Shown here piece by piece: positions 37,539 through 46,740 of a stretch of 64,000 nucleotides of DNA. Each line of letters starts with the position of its first letter. Positions within the stretch are counted from its first letter, which is position 1. Both the position numbers and the translations under genes were made by a program. Source of the stretch: Brevibacterium sediminis (GTDB lineage Bacteria; Actinomycetota; Actinomycetes; Actinomycetales; Brevibacteriaceae); assembly GCF_013623905.1 (NCBI RefSeq), contig NZ_JABKDD010000003.1, forward strand, positions 186,001 through 250,000, read 5' to 3'. The notes under the pieces were generated by a model. It was not told the origin of the DNA. It worked only from the letters and a program-made list of their open reading frames with translations, and made no database searches.

Positions 37539-37862
37539 TCAGCTGCCGCGGTAGGTGCTGTAGGCGAAGGGGCTGAGCAGCAGGGGAATGTGATAGTGCT
37601 CCTGCCCGGCCTGGACGGTGAAGTCGATGGTGACCACGGGGTGGAAGTGATCGATCTCCCTGGCCGCGAAGTAGTCGCCGGTGCCGAAGACGATCCGGTA
37701 GTCCCCCGGCTCGAGGTGGTCGGGGCCGAAGTCGGAGACTCGCCCGTTGTCGTCGGTGCGGGCCGAGACGATGACTTCGGCACCGGAGTAGAGAGTGACC
37801 TCGAGGTCGGCGGCGGGGGTGCCGACCATGGAGTCGAGCGCGTGGGCGGTGATGAAGCTCAT
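37539..37862 (-). CDS. uraH: 5-hydroxyisourate hydrolase (transthyretin-like)
   Basis: The 107-residue protein opens with SFITAHALDSMVGTPAADL and ends in the family tetrapeptide YRGS; HFHPVVTIDF and EHYHIPLLLSPFAYSTY carry the conserved His and Arg/Ser active-site residues. It hydrolyses 5-hydroxyisourate, the urate oxidase product, to OHCU. Its ATG overlaps the uraD stop by 4 bp. The full length suggests an intact tetrameric enzyme. Confidence 0.95.
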   Translation of the reverse strand: MSFITAHALDSMVGTPAADLEVTLYSGAEVIVSARTDDNGRVSDFGPDHLEPGDYRIVFGTGDYFAAREIDHFHPVVTIDFTVQAGQEHYHIPLLLSPFAYSTYRGS

Positions 37863-38350
37863 GAGAGGATCCCTTCGAGTCTCAGTTCGGCGATCTGGAT
37901 GAGCTGCTGCCCGACCTCGGCGGTCTCATCCTCGTCGGTGTTGTCCATGCGGCGCTGCAGTTCGGAGAGGATCTCCTCAGGGGTGCGACCGGCGGCGCGG
38001 ATGAGGAAGACGCGGTCGAAGCGGTCTTCGTAGGCGGCGTTGCCCGCGGCCAGCTGGGACTGCACGTCTGCTTCCAAGGTGCCGAGTCCGGCCTGTTCAC
38101 GGCTCGAATGGGCCGCCTCGGCGCTGTCACCCTTCGCCTTCTCACCGATGCGCGGATGATGGGACATCGCCGCGTCGATCTCGGCGGTGGTCAGCGGTGC
38201 GGCGGCGCGGGACGCCGCCTCGGCGGAGTCGAGGTCGGCCAGGGGGCGGGCGTCGACGATCGCGTCGATCCACCGGTCGACGTCGAGGCAGGGACGCAGA
38301 ATTCCGCGGGCATCATCGGCTGGGAGTCGGTTGAACTCGGCCAGGTCCAC
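37859..38350 (-). CDS. uraD: OHCU decarboxylase
   Basis: The 163-residue helical enzyme decarboxylates 2-oxo-4-hydroxy-4-carboxy-5-ureidoimidazoline to (S)-allantoin. The hallmark SHHPRIGEKAKGDS with the catalytic His is at about residues 83-97, followed by SSREQAGL and YEDRFDRVFLIRAAGRTPEE. The GTG at 38350 is taken as start because AAGGAGG lies 5 nt upstream; the frame remains open to 38410 across an operator-like palindrome. It leads the uraD-uraH-uox operon. Confidence 0.92.
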   Translation of the reverse strand: MDLAEFNRLPADDARGILRPCLDVDRWIDAIVDARPLADLDSAEAASRAAAPLTTAEIDAAMSHHPRIGEKAKGDSAEAAHSSREQAGLGTLEADVQSQLAAGNAAYEDRFDRVFLIRAAGRTPEEILSELQRRMDNTDEDETAEVGQQLIQIAELRLEGILS

Positions 38351-38386
38351 GGTGACCTCCTTGGCAGGCGCTGAATGACTTTCACC

Positions 38387-38408
38387 GTTCGGAATACCAT
38401 TTCCGAAC
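38387..38408. promoter_or_regulatory. 22-bp palindromic operator upstream of uraD
   Basis: Perfect 8-base arms GTTCGGAA and TTCCGAAC are separated by TACCAT. It lies 37 bp before the uraD GTG. The core TTCGGAATACC recalls TTCGGTATACC before allB, and GGAA-N6-TTCC matches the site before iclR. Confidence 0.6.
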
Positions 38409-38476
38409 AACTGCTCCGAGTCTGCTGGGCGTCATCGGCAATGTCAAATTGCTCACACATTTTTGTGGAAACTTTC

Positions 38477-38491
38477 TTCCGTATAGTGGAT
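38477..38491. promoter_or_regulatory. predicted IclR-type operator upstream of glxK
   Basis: TTCCGTATAGTGGAT overlaps a GATACT -10-like box (38489-38494), about 55 bp before the glycerate kinase start. A further GTGGAAA half-site lies just upstream (38465-38471). Confidence 0.55.
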
Positions 38492-38549
38492 ACTGTTCGT
38501 GTGGCAGCCGCCGCACACCCGGCCATCGACGATGAGGTTGAATGAGTGC

Positions 38550-39743
38550 ATGAGCCTGACAACGACAGATCAGACCCCGTCAATCGTCTGCGCCCCTGAC
38601 TCATTCAAGGGTTCGGCCTCCGCTCCGGCCGCCGCAGCCGCCATGGCCCGCGGAGCTCGAGCAGTCTTCCCCAGCGCACGAGTCACCGAACTGCCCTTCG
38701 CCGACGGCGGGGAGGGCACGCTCGACGCCCTGCTCGCCGTCTGGGGAACCCGGCCGCGCACCGTCGACACGGTCGATGCCTTGGGCAGGACCGCCTCGGC
38801 GGACTTCGGCCTCTCCCCCGACGGAAAGACCGCGGTCATCGAGGCGGCCCAAGCCAATGGCCTGCCGCAGGTCTCGGACGTGGAGCTGCGGCCCGAACGC
38901 GCCGACACCTATGGTGTCGGGCTCATCGCGACCGCGGCGCTCGACCTCGGCGTCGAGGAGATCCTGCTGTGCATCGGCGGCTCGGCGAGCACGGACGGCG
39001 GGACCGGAATACTGGCCGCCCTCGGCGCCCGTTTCACCGATGCCGCAGGTCAGCCGGTCGCGCCGGGCGGAGGCGGCCTGGCCGCGATCGCTGCGGTCGA
39101 CACCTCGGGGCTGGACCGGCGGGCGACGGCCGTGCGGTGGCGCATCGCCGTCGACGTCGACAATCCCCTCACCGGGCCCCGCGGGGCCGCTGCGGTCTTC
39201 GGTCCGCAGAAAGGGGCGGACGCGGACTCGGTGGCCGTGCTCGATTCCGGACTCGCCCACTTGGCCGAGGTGCTCACCGGCACCTCTGCCGAGGCGAAAG
39301 ACCTGGCGGCGACTCCGGGATTCGGGGCTGCCGGCGGGATTCCGCTGGCGCTGACGACGCTGCTCGGCGCCGAGGTGGTTCCCGGATCGACGATGGTCGC
39401 CGAGGCCGTGGGCCTGTCCGAGGCCCTGGCCGGCGCTGATTTCGTGCTCACCGGAGAGGGGTCCTTCGATTCCCAATCCTTGGGCGGGAAAGTCGTCGCG
39501 GCCGTGCGGGACCATGCCCCCGCCTCGGCGAGGGTGATCGTCATCGCCGGTCGGGTCGGCCTGACCGCCGCGGAATGCCGGGAAGCCGGGATCACGGCGG
39601 CGCTGTCGATCGCACCGGGACCGGCGGACCTCACCACCCTGTCCGAGCGCGCCGAAGCGCTCATCGAGGACACGGCCGCGCAGGCGTGCGCACTCAGCGC
39701 GCCGCTGGACGCACCATTTCAACGACGAAAGGACGCACCATGA
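38550..39743 (+). CDS. glxK: glycerate 2-kinase
   Basis: The 397-residue enzyme phosphorylates glycerate, the last step of the glyoxylate to glycerate route. Marks of the GlxK/GarK family are IVCAPDSFKGSASA, ELPFADGGEGTLDALL, CIGGSASTDGGTGILAALG, VDVDNPLTGPRGAAAVFGPQ and VLTGEGSFDSQSLGGK. ATG 38550 fits the family; ATG 38532 is also possible. The stop overlaps the bcp start (ATGA). It diverges from uraD with an operator-rich 199-bp gap, so both may be induced together. Confidence 0.92.
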   Translation: MSLTTTDQTPSIVCAPDSFKGSASAPAAAAAMARGARAVFPSARVTELPFADGGEGTLDALLAVWGTRPRTVDTVDALGRTASADFGLSPDGKTAVIEAAQANGLPQVSDVELRPERADTYGVGLIATAALDLGVEEILLCIGGSASTDGGTGILAALGARFTDAAGQPVAPGGGGLAAIAAVDTSGLDRRATAVRWRIAVDVDNPLTGPRGAAAVFGPQKGADADSVAVLDSGLAHLAEVLTGTSAEAKDLAATPGFGAAGGIPLALTTLLGAEVVPGSTMVAEAVGLSEALAGADFVLTGEGSFDSQSLGGKVVAAVRDHAPASARVIVIAGRVGLTAAECREAGITAALSIAPGPADLTTLSERAEALIEDTAAQACALSAPLDAPFQRRKDAP

Positions 39744-40219
39744 CCACGACCACTCAGACTCAGCTCACCGTCGGAGACATCGCTCCCGACTTCACGCTCA
39801 CCGACGCCGAGGGGCGGACGGTGTCGAAGGCCGACTATGCCGGACGCAGCGTCATCCTCTACTTCTACCCGAAGGCCGCATCGCCGGGGTGCACAACGGA
39901 GGCCTGCGACTTCCGGGACAACCTCTCGGCGCTGGCGGCCGCCGGCTTCGAGGTCCTCGGGGTCTCCCCCGATGACACCGAATCGCTCAAGGAGTTCGCC
40001 GCCGAGGAGGGGCTGACCTTCTCGCTGCTCTCCGACCCTGGCGCTGCAGTGGCGAAGGCCTACGGCAGCTATGGACAGAAGACGGTCGGCGAGCACACGT
40101 TCCAGGGCACCCAGCGCTCGACCTTCGTCATCGGCGCCGACGGCACGCTCACCCACGCCGAGTACAACGTCGACGCCCGCGGCCACGTGGCCCGCCTCCG
40201 CACCCAGCTCCTCCCCTAA
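39740..40219 (+). CDS. bcp: thioredoxin-dependent thiol peroxidase, Bcp/PrxQ type
   Basis: The 159-residue peroxiredoxin has FYPKAASPGCTTEACDFRD near residue 47, with the peroxidatic Cys and the resolving Cys five residues later, and DFTLTDAEGRTVS near the N-terminus. It reduces hydrogen peroxide and organic peroxides with thioredoxin. Coupling to glycerate kinase within the urate-degradation block makes sense, because urate oxidase releases peroxide; this link is inference. The stop codon TAA is part of the flank of a repeat element (next entry). Confidence 0.92.
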   Translation: MTTTTQTQLTVGDIAPDFTLTDAEGRTVSKADYAGRSVILYFYPKAASPGCTTEACDFRDNLSALAAAGFEVLGVSPDDTESLKEFAAEEGLTFSLLSDPGAAVAKAYGSYGQKTVGEHTFQGTQRSTFVIGADGTLTHAEYNVDARGHVARLRTQLLP

Positions 40220-40227
40220 TTGCTACC

Positions 40228-40273
40228 TGGCGGCGGCGGTGCCACCTCGCGCGAGGTGGCACCGCCGCCGCCA
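40228..40273. repeat. palindromic element, copy 1
   Basis: A perfect 46-bp palindrome with no loop (23-base arms, centre CGCG) begins 8 bp after the bcp stop. The flank CCCCTAATTGCTACCTG, including the bcp stop codon, recurs beside copy 3. The central ACCTCGCGCGAGGT is shared by all copies. It lies between convergent genes and may also terminate transcription. Confidence 0.9.
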
Positions 40274-40300
40274 CCTGCGTCTGGGAGCGTTTCCGGGCAC

Positions 40301-41290
40301 TCAGTTCGTGCGCAGACGGGTGGCGAGCTCTCCGAGGATCCGCTCGAACGGAGCCGCGCGGAAGAGATCGCCGTATGTGAGCCGGATGATCGTGTACCCC
40401 CTGGCTTCGAGTGCGGCCTGACGCGCCTTCTCCGCGGCGATGCTCTCTTCCGGCGAACGTCCATTCATCGTGTACTTCTCCACGCCGTCGATCTCGATGA
40501 TCAGACGGGCATCGTGATTGCAGAAGTCGACTCGGGCGACAACGCCTCCGGAGTGGTCGAAGAATTCGACTTGCGGTTCGAAGCCGATGATTCCGTGTTC
40601 GAAGAAGCGCACTGCTGCGATCGACTCCGACGGGGCTTCGCGCCTGCCATCAGTGAGGTCGAGGGCGCGCAGCACCGCCGCGTCCCCGCGTAGTTCGGGG
40701 CATTCGGCCAGCACAGCCTCGATGCGGAATCGCGCGGTGCGGCGTCGGCGGATCACCTCGTCAAGCATCGGCACCGACATATCGGGTCCGTAGTCGCGGG
40801 CGACGTCGATGAGCGTCCGTTCCATCGTCGTCACCGCATAGATGCCGACCATCTGGCGATGTGGTGACGGAACCTCTCTGTCCCGGACATAGAGGTGCTT
40901 GTACTTGCGGCTGATGTTGGGACGCAGCACCTCCACCCTGGACTCGGCCGGATAGGCGATCGGGAGGCCGTGGATGAGCGCCGCCGACAGATGCGAGAAG
41001 ACCTCACGCCCCTTCGACACTCGCCACCGTCCAGAAGCGGTGTGGATCTTCTCAGCACGAGTCCGGATGAGTACGCGAAGACGCTCGATCTCATCACGCA
41101 TGTCGCCGTGGTGGCCGAACTCCTCGAAGTCCTCTTCACTCAGTGCCGACCAGATCGGCTCATGTCGCGCGTCCGTGCAGGAGCCGGTGGCCACATACCG
41201 TCCTCGCGCTACGCGTTCGAGGCAGCACTTCTCCCCGCGCCGAATCTCGTCTTTGGTGAACCCGAGCCGATAGAGCTTCTGCGTCGTCAT
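40301..41290 (-). CDS. AbiEi-antitoxin-like N-terminus with DUF559/Vsr-like C-terminal domain
   Basis: The protein is about 329 residues from ATG 41290; in-frame ATG 41302 and GTG 41317 are alternatives and no clear ribosome-binding site decides. The N-terminal half resembles AbiEi-type winged-helix proteins (KLYRLGFTKDEIRRG, then LERVARGRYVATG). The C-terminal 100 residues contain VARVDFCNHDARLIIEIDGV and LEARGYTIIRLTYGDLF, the PD-(D/E)xK-like core of DUF559. No AbiEii toxin gene is next to it. Such actinobacterial proteins are common and unassigned. It is the only gene of unrelated function inside the purine block and sits between two copies of the palindromic element. Confidence 0.75.
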   Translation of the reverse strand: MTTQKLYRLGFTKDEIRRGEKCCLERVARGRYVATGSCTDARHEPIWSALSEEDFEEFGHHGDMRDEIERLRVLIRTRAEKIHTASGRWRVSKGREVFSHLSAALIHGLPIAYPAESRVEVLRPNISRKYKHLYVRDREVPSPHRQMVGIYAVTTMERTLIDVARDYGPDMSVPMLDEVIRRRRTARFRIEAVLAECPELRGDAAVLRALDLTDGRREAPSESIAAVRFFEHGIIGFEPQVEFFDHSGGVVARVDFCNHDARLIIEIDGVEKYTMNGRSPEESIAAEKARQAALEARGYTIIRLTYGDLFRAAPFERILGELATRLRTN

Positions 41291-41373
41291 ACTTAAGTAC
41301 ATGACACCAAACTGCACTCTTGACCTTCAAAAGACAATAACCGAGAGCAATCTGTGGATAACTTCTCCCCACA

Positions 41374-41431
41374 ACTACCTGACGGCGGCCGTGCCACCTC
41401 GCGCGAGGTGGCACGGCCGCCGTCAGGTAGT
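41374..41431. repeat. palindromic element, copy 2
   Basis: A perfect 58-bp palindrome (29-base arms, no loop) ends 3 bp from the allB stop. It contains CTACCTGACGGCGG outside and ACCTCGCGCGAGGT at the centre. The segment between them (CCGTGCC/GGCACGG) differs from copy 3 (CCCAGCA/TGCTGGG) on both arms, so pairing is kept. Confidence 0.95.
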
Positions 41432-41434
41432 AAA

Positions 41435-42790
41435 TCAGCGGGCTTTGAGGAGGCGGCCTCCCGGGGTCTCGAAGTCGACCGGGGCCCCGCGCAGCACCGT
41501 CTGCGTGACCCGACCGCGGACGGTGCGGGTGTCGTACGCGCTGATCTGGTTGCGATGCCAGAGCTCCGTCGCCCGCACGGTCCACTCGTCGTCGGGGGCG
41601 AAGACGGCGAAGTCCGCGTCATTGCCTTCGGCGATCGAACCCTTGCCTTCGACCCGAGCCACGGCCGCCGGTGCCGCGGACATCCAGCGGACCACCTCGG
41701 CGAGCTCGATTCCGCGCTTCGCTGCTTCGGTCCACACGAGCGAGAGTCCCAGCTGCAGCGACGAGATCCCACCCCACGCCGCACCGAAGTCGCCCGTGTC
41801 GAGCAGCTTGAGCTCGGCCGTCGAGGGCGAATGGTCGGAGACGATGCAGTCGATCGTGCCGTCGATGAGGCCCTGCCACAGCGCCTCCCGGTTCGATTCC
41901 TCGCGGATCGGCGGGCAGCACTTGTGCGTGGTCGCCCCGTCCGGGATCTCCTCGGCAGTGAAGACGAGGTAGTGCGGGCAGGTCTCGACGGTGAGCTTGA
42001 CCCCTTCAGCCTTGGCCGCAGCGATCTGATCGAGCGCATCCGCCGAGGACAGGTGCAGGATGTGCGCCCGGGCACCGGTCTCCCGAGCAGCGTCGATGAC
42101 GCGGGCGATCGCGACGTTCTCGGCCTCGCGGGGGCGCGTGGCGAGGAAGTCAGCGAACCTCGGACCCGAGTTCTTCGGTGCCGAGGTCATCACCTCGTGA
42201 TCCTCGGCATGGACGATGAGCATTCCGTCGAAGGAGGCGATCTCGGCCATGTCCGCCGTCATCTCCGCCGGTTCCAGCGGCGGGAACTCCTCGACGCCGG
42301 AGTCCTCGAGGAAGCATTTGAACCCGTAGACGCCGGCCTCATGCAGGGGGCGCAGATCCGCGGTGTTGCCGGGGATCGCCCCGCCCCAGAAGCCGACGTC
42401 GACGAAGGCCTTGGGCTCGGCGACCGCCCGTTTCGTCTCCAGAGCTGCGACGTCGACCGTCGGTGGCAGCGAGTTCAGCGGCATGTCGACGATCGTCGTC
42501 ACTCCCCCGGCCGCGGCCGCGCGGGTGGCGCTGGCGAAGCCCTCCCATTCGGCGCGACCGGGATCGTTGACGTGGACGTGGGAGTCGACGAGACCGGGCA
42601 GCAGCACCTGATCATCCGCGATCTCGATGACTTTCACCTCCGCCGAGGCGGCTGTGCCCAGATCCTGTCCACCGCGGGCGATCTCGGCGATCCTCCCGTC
42701 CCTGACCCCGATCGTCACCAGTTCGATGCCCTCCGGCAGCAGAGCCTTCTCGGCATGGATGATCAGGTCGAAGTCGGCGTCGTTGCTCAT
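41435..42790 (-). CDS. allB: allantoinase
   Basis: The 451-residue amidohydrolase opens the allantoin ring to allantoate. Metal site residues are seen in LVDSHVHVNDPGRAEWEGF (about residues 68-86), the carboxylated-Lys region YGFKCFLEDSGVEEF near 155, HAEDHEV, HILHLSSADAL and CIVSDHSPST. The length and order fit AllB of the cyclic amidohydrolases (also called type I dihydroorotase-like). It is read after gcl on the same strand but has its own operator-like palindrome and -10 box (TAGGCT) in the 112-bp gap. The stop abuts repeat copy 2. Confidence 0.94.
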   Translation of the reverse strand: MSNDADFDLIIHAEKALLPEGIELVTIGVRDGRIAEIARGGQDLGTAASAEVKVIEIADDQVLLPGLVDSHVHVNDPGRAEWEGFASATRAAAAGGVTTIVDMPLNSLPPTVDVAALETKRAVAEPKAFVDVGFWGGAIPGNTADLRPLHEAGVYGFKCFLEDSGVEEFPPLEPAEMTADMAEIASFDGMLIVHAEDHEVMTSAPKNSGPRFADFLATRPREAENVAIARVIDAARETGARAHILHLSSADALDQIAAAKAEGVKLTVETCPHYLVFTAEEIPDGATTHKCCPPIREESNREALWQGLIDGTIDCIVSDHSPSTAELKLLDTGDFGAAWGGISSLQLGLSLVWTEAAKRGIELAEVVRWMSAAPAAVARVEGKGSIAEGNDADFAVFAPDDEWTVRATELWHRNQISAYDTRTVRGRVTQTVLRGAPVDFETPGGRLLKAR

Positions 42791-42835
42791 GTTCCTCCTC
42801 GGTCGCCCGCCCCTGGGGGCCGGTGGATTCAGTTT

Positions 42836-42845
42836 CGGTATACCG
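42836..42845. promoter_or_regulatory. palindromic operator upstream of allB
   Basis: CGGTATACCG is a perfect palindrome in TTTCGGTATACCGTTC, 46 bp before the allB start and just downstream of a minus-strand TAGGCT -10 box. The longer sequence resembles the uraD operator core TTCGGAATACCATT. Confidence 0.5.
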
Positions 42846-42902
42846 TTCTAGCCTACTCGGCTCGGGCGGTTCGGCCCAGCCCCCCGGCGGGTTGGACCCT
42901 GC

Positions 42903-44696
<1,794 letters not shown>

Positions 44697-44714
44697 TGTT
44701 CGTCCTTTGTTCGT

Positions 44715-44742
44715 GAGCCGGCGACGACGCTGTCGCCGGCTC
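44715..44742. terminator. hairpin between glxR and gcl
   Basis: GAGCCGGCGAC and its complement (11-bp arms) enclose 6 bases in the 126-bp gap inside the operon. There is no T run. It may lower gcl expression relative to glxR or protect an mRNA end. Confidence 0.5.
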
Positions 44743-44822
44743 GGTTCATGGTTGGGCGGGACCGTTGGTGTCGTTGGGCCGACGACCCCGCCCGGCTGGT
44801 GTGGCCTCGCCGAGGCGGTCGT

Positions 44823-45710
44823 TCAGTTCTCGTTCTTGCCTGAGAGGGCTTCGATGACGGTGAAGAGGCCCGAGTGATCGAGTCCTCCGTTGCCCTGCTG
44901 CACTGTTGCGGCGACGAGCTGGGCGACCGTGGCGCCGAGCGGGATCGCGACTCCGGCCTCGCGGGCGGCGGCGGTGACGATGCCCATGTCCTTGTGGTGG
45001 AGTTCGAGCCGGAATCCGGGGTCGAAGGAGCGGTCGAGCATCTTCTGCCCCTTCTGGTCGAGCACCTTGGATCCGGCCAGACCGCCGCCGAGGACCTGCA
45101 GGGCCGCACCTGTTTCGACTCCATAGGCTTCGAGGAAGACGACGGCCTCGGCGAGGAGTCCGATATTGCCGGCGACCATGAGCTGGTTCGCGGCCTTGAC
45201 GGTCTGGCCGGCTCCCGAGGGGCCGACGAGGACGATGGTCTTGCCGACGGCGTCGAAGACATCGGATACGGCGTCGAAGTCGGCCTGGTCGCCGCCGATC
45301 ATGACGGAGAGGACACCGTCGATGGCTCCGGGCTCCCCTCCGGAGACGGGGGCATCGAGCGGTTTGAGGCCGGCGGTCTTGGCCTGTTCGGCCAGGTCCT
45401 TCGCGACGTCGGGGCGGATGGTGGAGAAGTCGATCCAGGTGGCCCCGGCGGACGCGTGGGCGAGGATTCCGTCGTCGCCGGTGAGCACGGCTTCGACGTC
45501 GGGTGAGTCGGGAACCATGGTGATGATGACGTCGGCCCCGTCCACCGCCTCAGCGATGGTGGCGGCGGCACTGCCTCCCGCCTCGGCGAGGGCGTCGGCC
45601 TTGGCCGGGGTGCGGTTGAAGCCGCGGACGTCGAATCCGGCGTTGACGAGGTTCTTGGCCATGGGCAGGCCCATGATGCCGAGTCCGATGAAAGCGATGG
45701 TCTTGGACAT
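44823..45710 (-). CDS. glxR: 2-hydroxy-3-oxopropionate (tartronate semialdehyde) reductase
   Basis: The 295-residue enzyme of the beta-hydroxyacid dehydrogenase family reduces tartronate semialdehyde to D-glycerate. It has the Rossmann start TIAFIGLGIMGLPMAKNL, the substrate-binding DAPVSGGEPGAIDG near residue 120 and the catalytic Lys in GAGQTVKAANQLMVAGN near 170. ATG 45710 with AAGGAAA upstream is preferred to the longer frame. It lies between hyi (35-bp gap) and gcl. Confidence 0.93.
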   Translation of the reverse strand: MSKTIAFIGLGIMGLPMAKNLVNAGFDVRGFNRTPAKADALAEAGGSAAATIAEAVDGADVIITMVPDSPDVEAVLTGDDGILAHASAGATWIDFSTIRPDVAKDLAEQAKTAGLKPLDAPVSGGEPGAIDGVLSVMIGGDQADFDAVSDVFDAVGKTIVLVGPSGAGQTVKAANQLMVAGNIGLLAEAVVFLEAYGVETGAALQVLGGGLAGSKVLDQKGQKMLDRSFDPGFRLELHHKDMGIVTAAAREAGVAIPLGATVAQLVAATVQQGNGGLDHSGLFTVIEALSGKNEN

Positions 45711-45745
45711 GGTGGGGGTTTCCTTCGAGTCGTCGGTGGTGATGT

Positions 45746-46570
45746 TCAGGCGGTCTGGGCGGCGCGGTCGAGCCAGTCGAAGGCGGTCGCGCGGTCCTGT
45801 TTGTATTCGAGCGCCACGGCTCCGGTGTAGCCGAGCTCGTAGGCGCGGTCGATCCACTGGCGCAGCGGCAGCGACCCGGTTCCCGGTGCCCCGCGGCCGT
45901 CGGCGTCGGCGATCTGGATGTGGCCGAAGTTCGCGGCTTCGGCTTCGATGACGACCGCGACGTCGTCGCCGTTGACGTGCATGTGGTAGAAGTCGGCGAG
46001 CACGGCGATGTTCTCGGGTCCGTCGGCGCGGACCTGGGCGACCACCTCGGCGGCGTCGGCGTAGCGCTTGAGCGGGTAGGCCTCGGCTCCGGAGACGGGT
46101 TCGACGAGGACGGATCCGCCGATTTCGGCGACCTTGCCGGCGGCCAGCGCCAGGTTGGCGGCGGCGGTGGCGTCCTGAGCGGCCGGGTCCTGTCCGTCGG
46201 TGCGCAGACCGTAGAGCGCGTTGAAGGCGCGGCAGCCGGTGCGGCGGCCGATGTCGACGACGATGTCGACGTTCTTCGCGAAGTCCTCTTCGGCGCCGAT
46301 GATCGAGACCATTCCGCGATCGCCTGCTGCCATGTTTCCGGCCCAGAAGTTCAGGCCTTTGAAGGCGACGCCTGCGGATTCGAGGGAGGCGATGAACTCA
46401 TCGACCTCCGCCGAGGTGGGGCTCGGGTTCCCGTCGAAGGGCCACCAGAATTCGACGTCGTCGAAACCGGCGTCCTTCGCGGCCTGCGCGCGCTCGAGAA
46501 CGGGCAGTTCGGTGAGCAGGGTCGAGCAGTTGAGGACGTAGCTGCCAGGTGAAGTGAAGTTCTGGGACAT
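45746..46570 (-). CDS. hyi: hydroxypyruvate isomerase
   Basis: The 274-residue AP-endonuclease-2-like TIM barrel interconverts hydroxypyruvate and tartronate semialdehyde. Seen are LLTELPVLERAQAAKDAGFD at the N-terminus, VEFWWPFDGNPSP, LVEPVSG, LADFYHMHVNGDD and FGHIQIADADGRGAPGTG, with the conserved Glu and His metal ligands of the family. ATG 46570 follows AAGGAG. It is the first gene of hyi-glxR-gcl, and an IclR-type operator lies 28 bp upstream. Confidence 0.92.
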   Translation of the reverse strand: MSQNFTSPGSYVLNCSTLLTELPVLERAQAAKDAGFDDVEFWWPFDGNPSPTSAEVDEFIASLESAGVAFKGLNFWAGNMAAGDRGMVSIIGAEEDFAKNVDIVVDIGRRTGCRAFNALYGLRTDGQDPAAQDATAAANLALAAGKVAEIGGSVLVEPVSGAEAYPLKRYADAAEVVAQVRADGPENIAVLADFYHMHVNGDDVAVVIEAEAANFGHIQIADADGRGAPGTGSLPLRQWIDRAYELGYTGAVALEYKQDRATAFDWLDRAAQTA

Positions 46571-46597
46571 GGAGCTCTCCTTTGAGTTGCCGCTGTT

Positions 46598-46612
46598 TTC
46601 CGTATTGTGGAA
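46598..46612. promoter_or_regulatory. predicted IclR-type operator upstream of hyi
   Basis: TTCCGTATTGTGGAA is the most symmetric copy of the motif (TTCC-N7-GGAA) and lies in the promoter region of hyi-glxR-gcl. A second half-site, TTTCCATTCCG, follows at 46618-46628. Confidence 0.6.
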
Positions 46613-46681
46613 GTGTGTTTCCATTCCGTGAAATCAGCATAAGTCGCCCTTGGAGCTCCCGTCAAGACCTGTCCCCCAGAA

Positions 46682-46737
46682 CTACCTGACGGCGGCCCAG
46701 CAACCTCGCGCGAGGTTGCTGGGCCGCCGTCAGGTAG
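46682..46737. repeat. palindromic element, copy 3
   Basis: A perfect 56-bp palindrome (28-base arms, no loop) ends 3 bp from the guaD stop. On the minus strand, reading out of guaD, the flank CCCCTAATTGCTACCTG is identical to that of copy 1 and includes the guaD stop codon. Confidence 0.95.
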
Positions 46738-46740
46738 CAA

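Noticed and set aside
40301..41290. A complete AbiE toxin-antitoxin pair
   Set aside because: No nucleotidyltransferase (AbiEii-like) gene lies next to the AbiEi-like gene.
41353..41361. TGTGGATAA, a perfect DnaA-box match before the AbiEi-like gene
   Set aside because: It is a single box without clustering or an AT-rich unwinding region; chance occurrence is likely.
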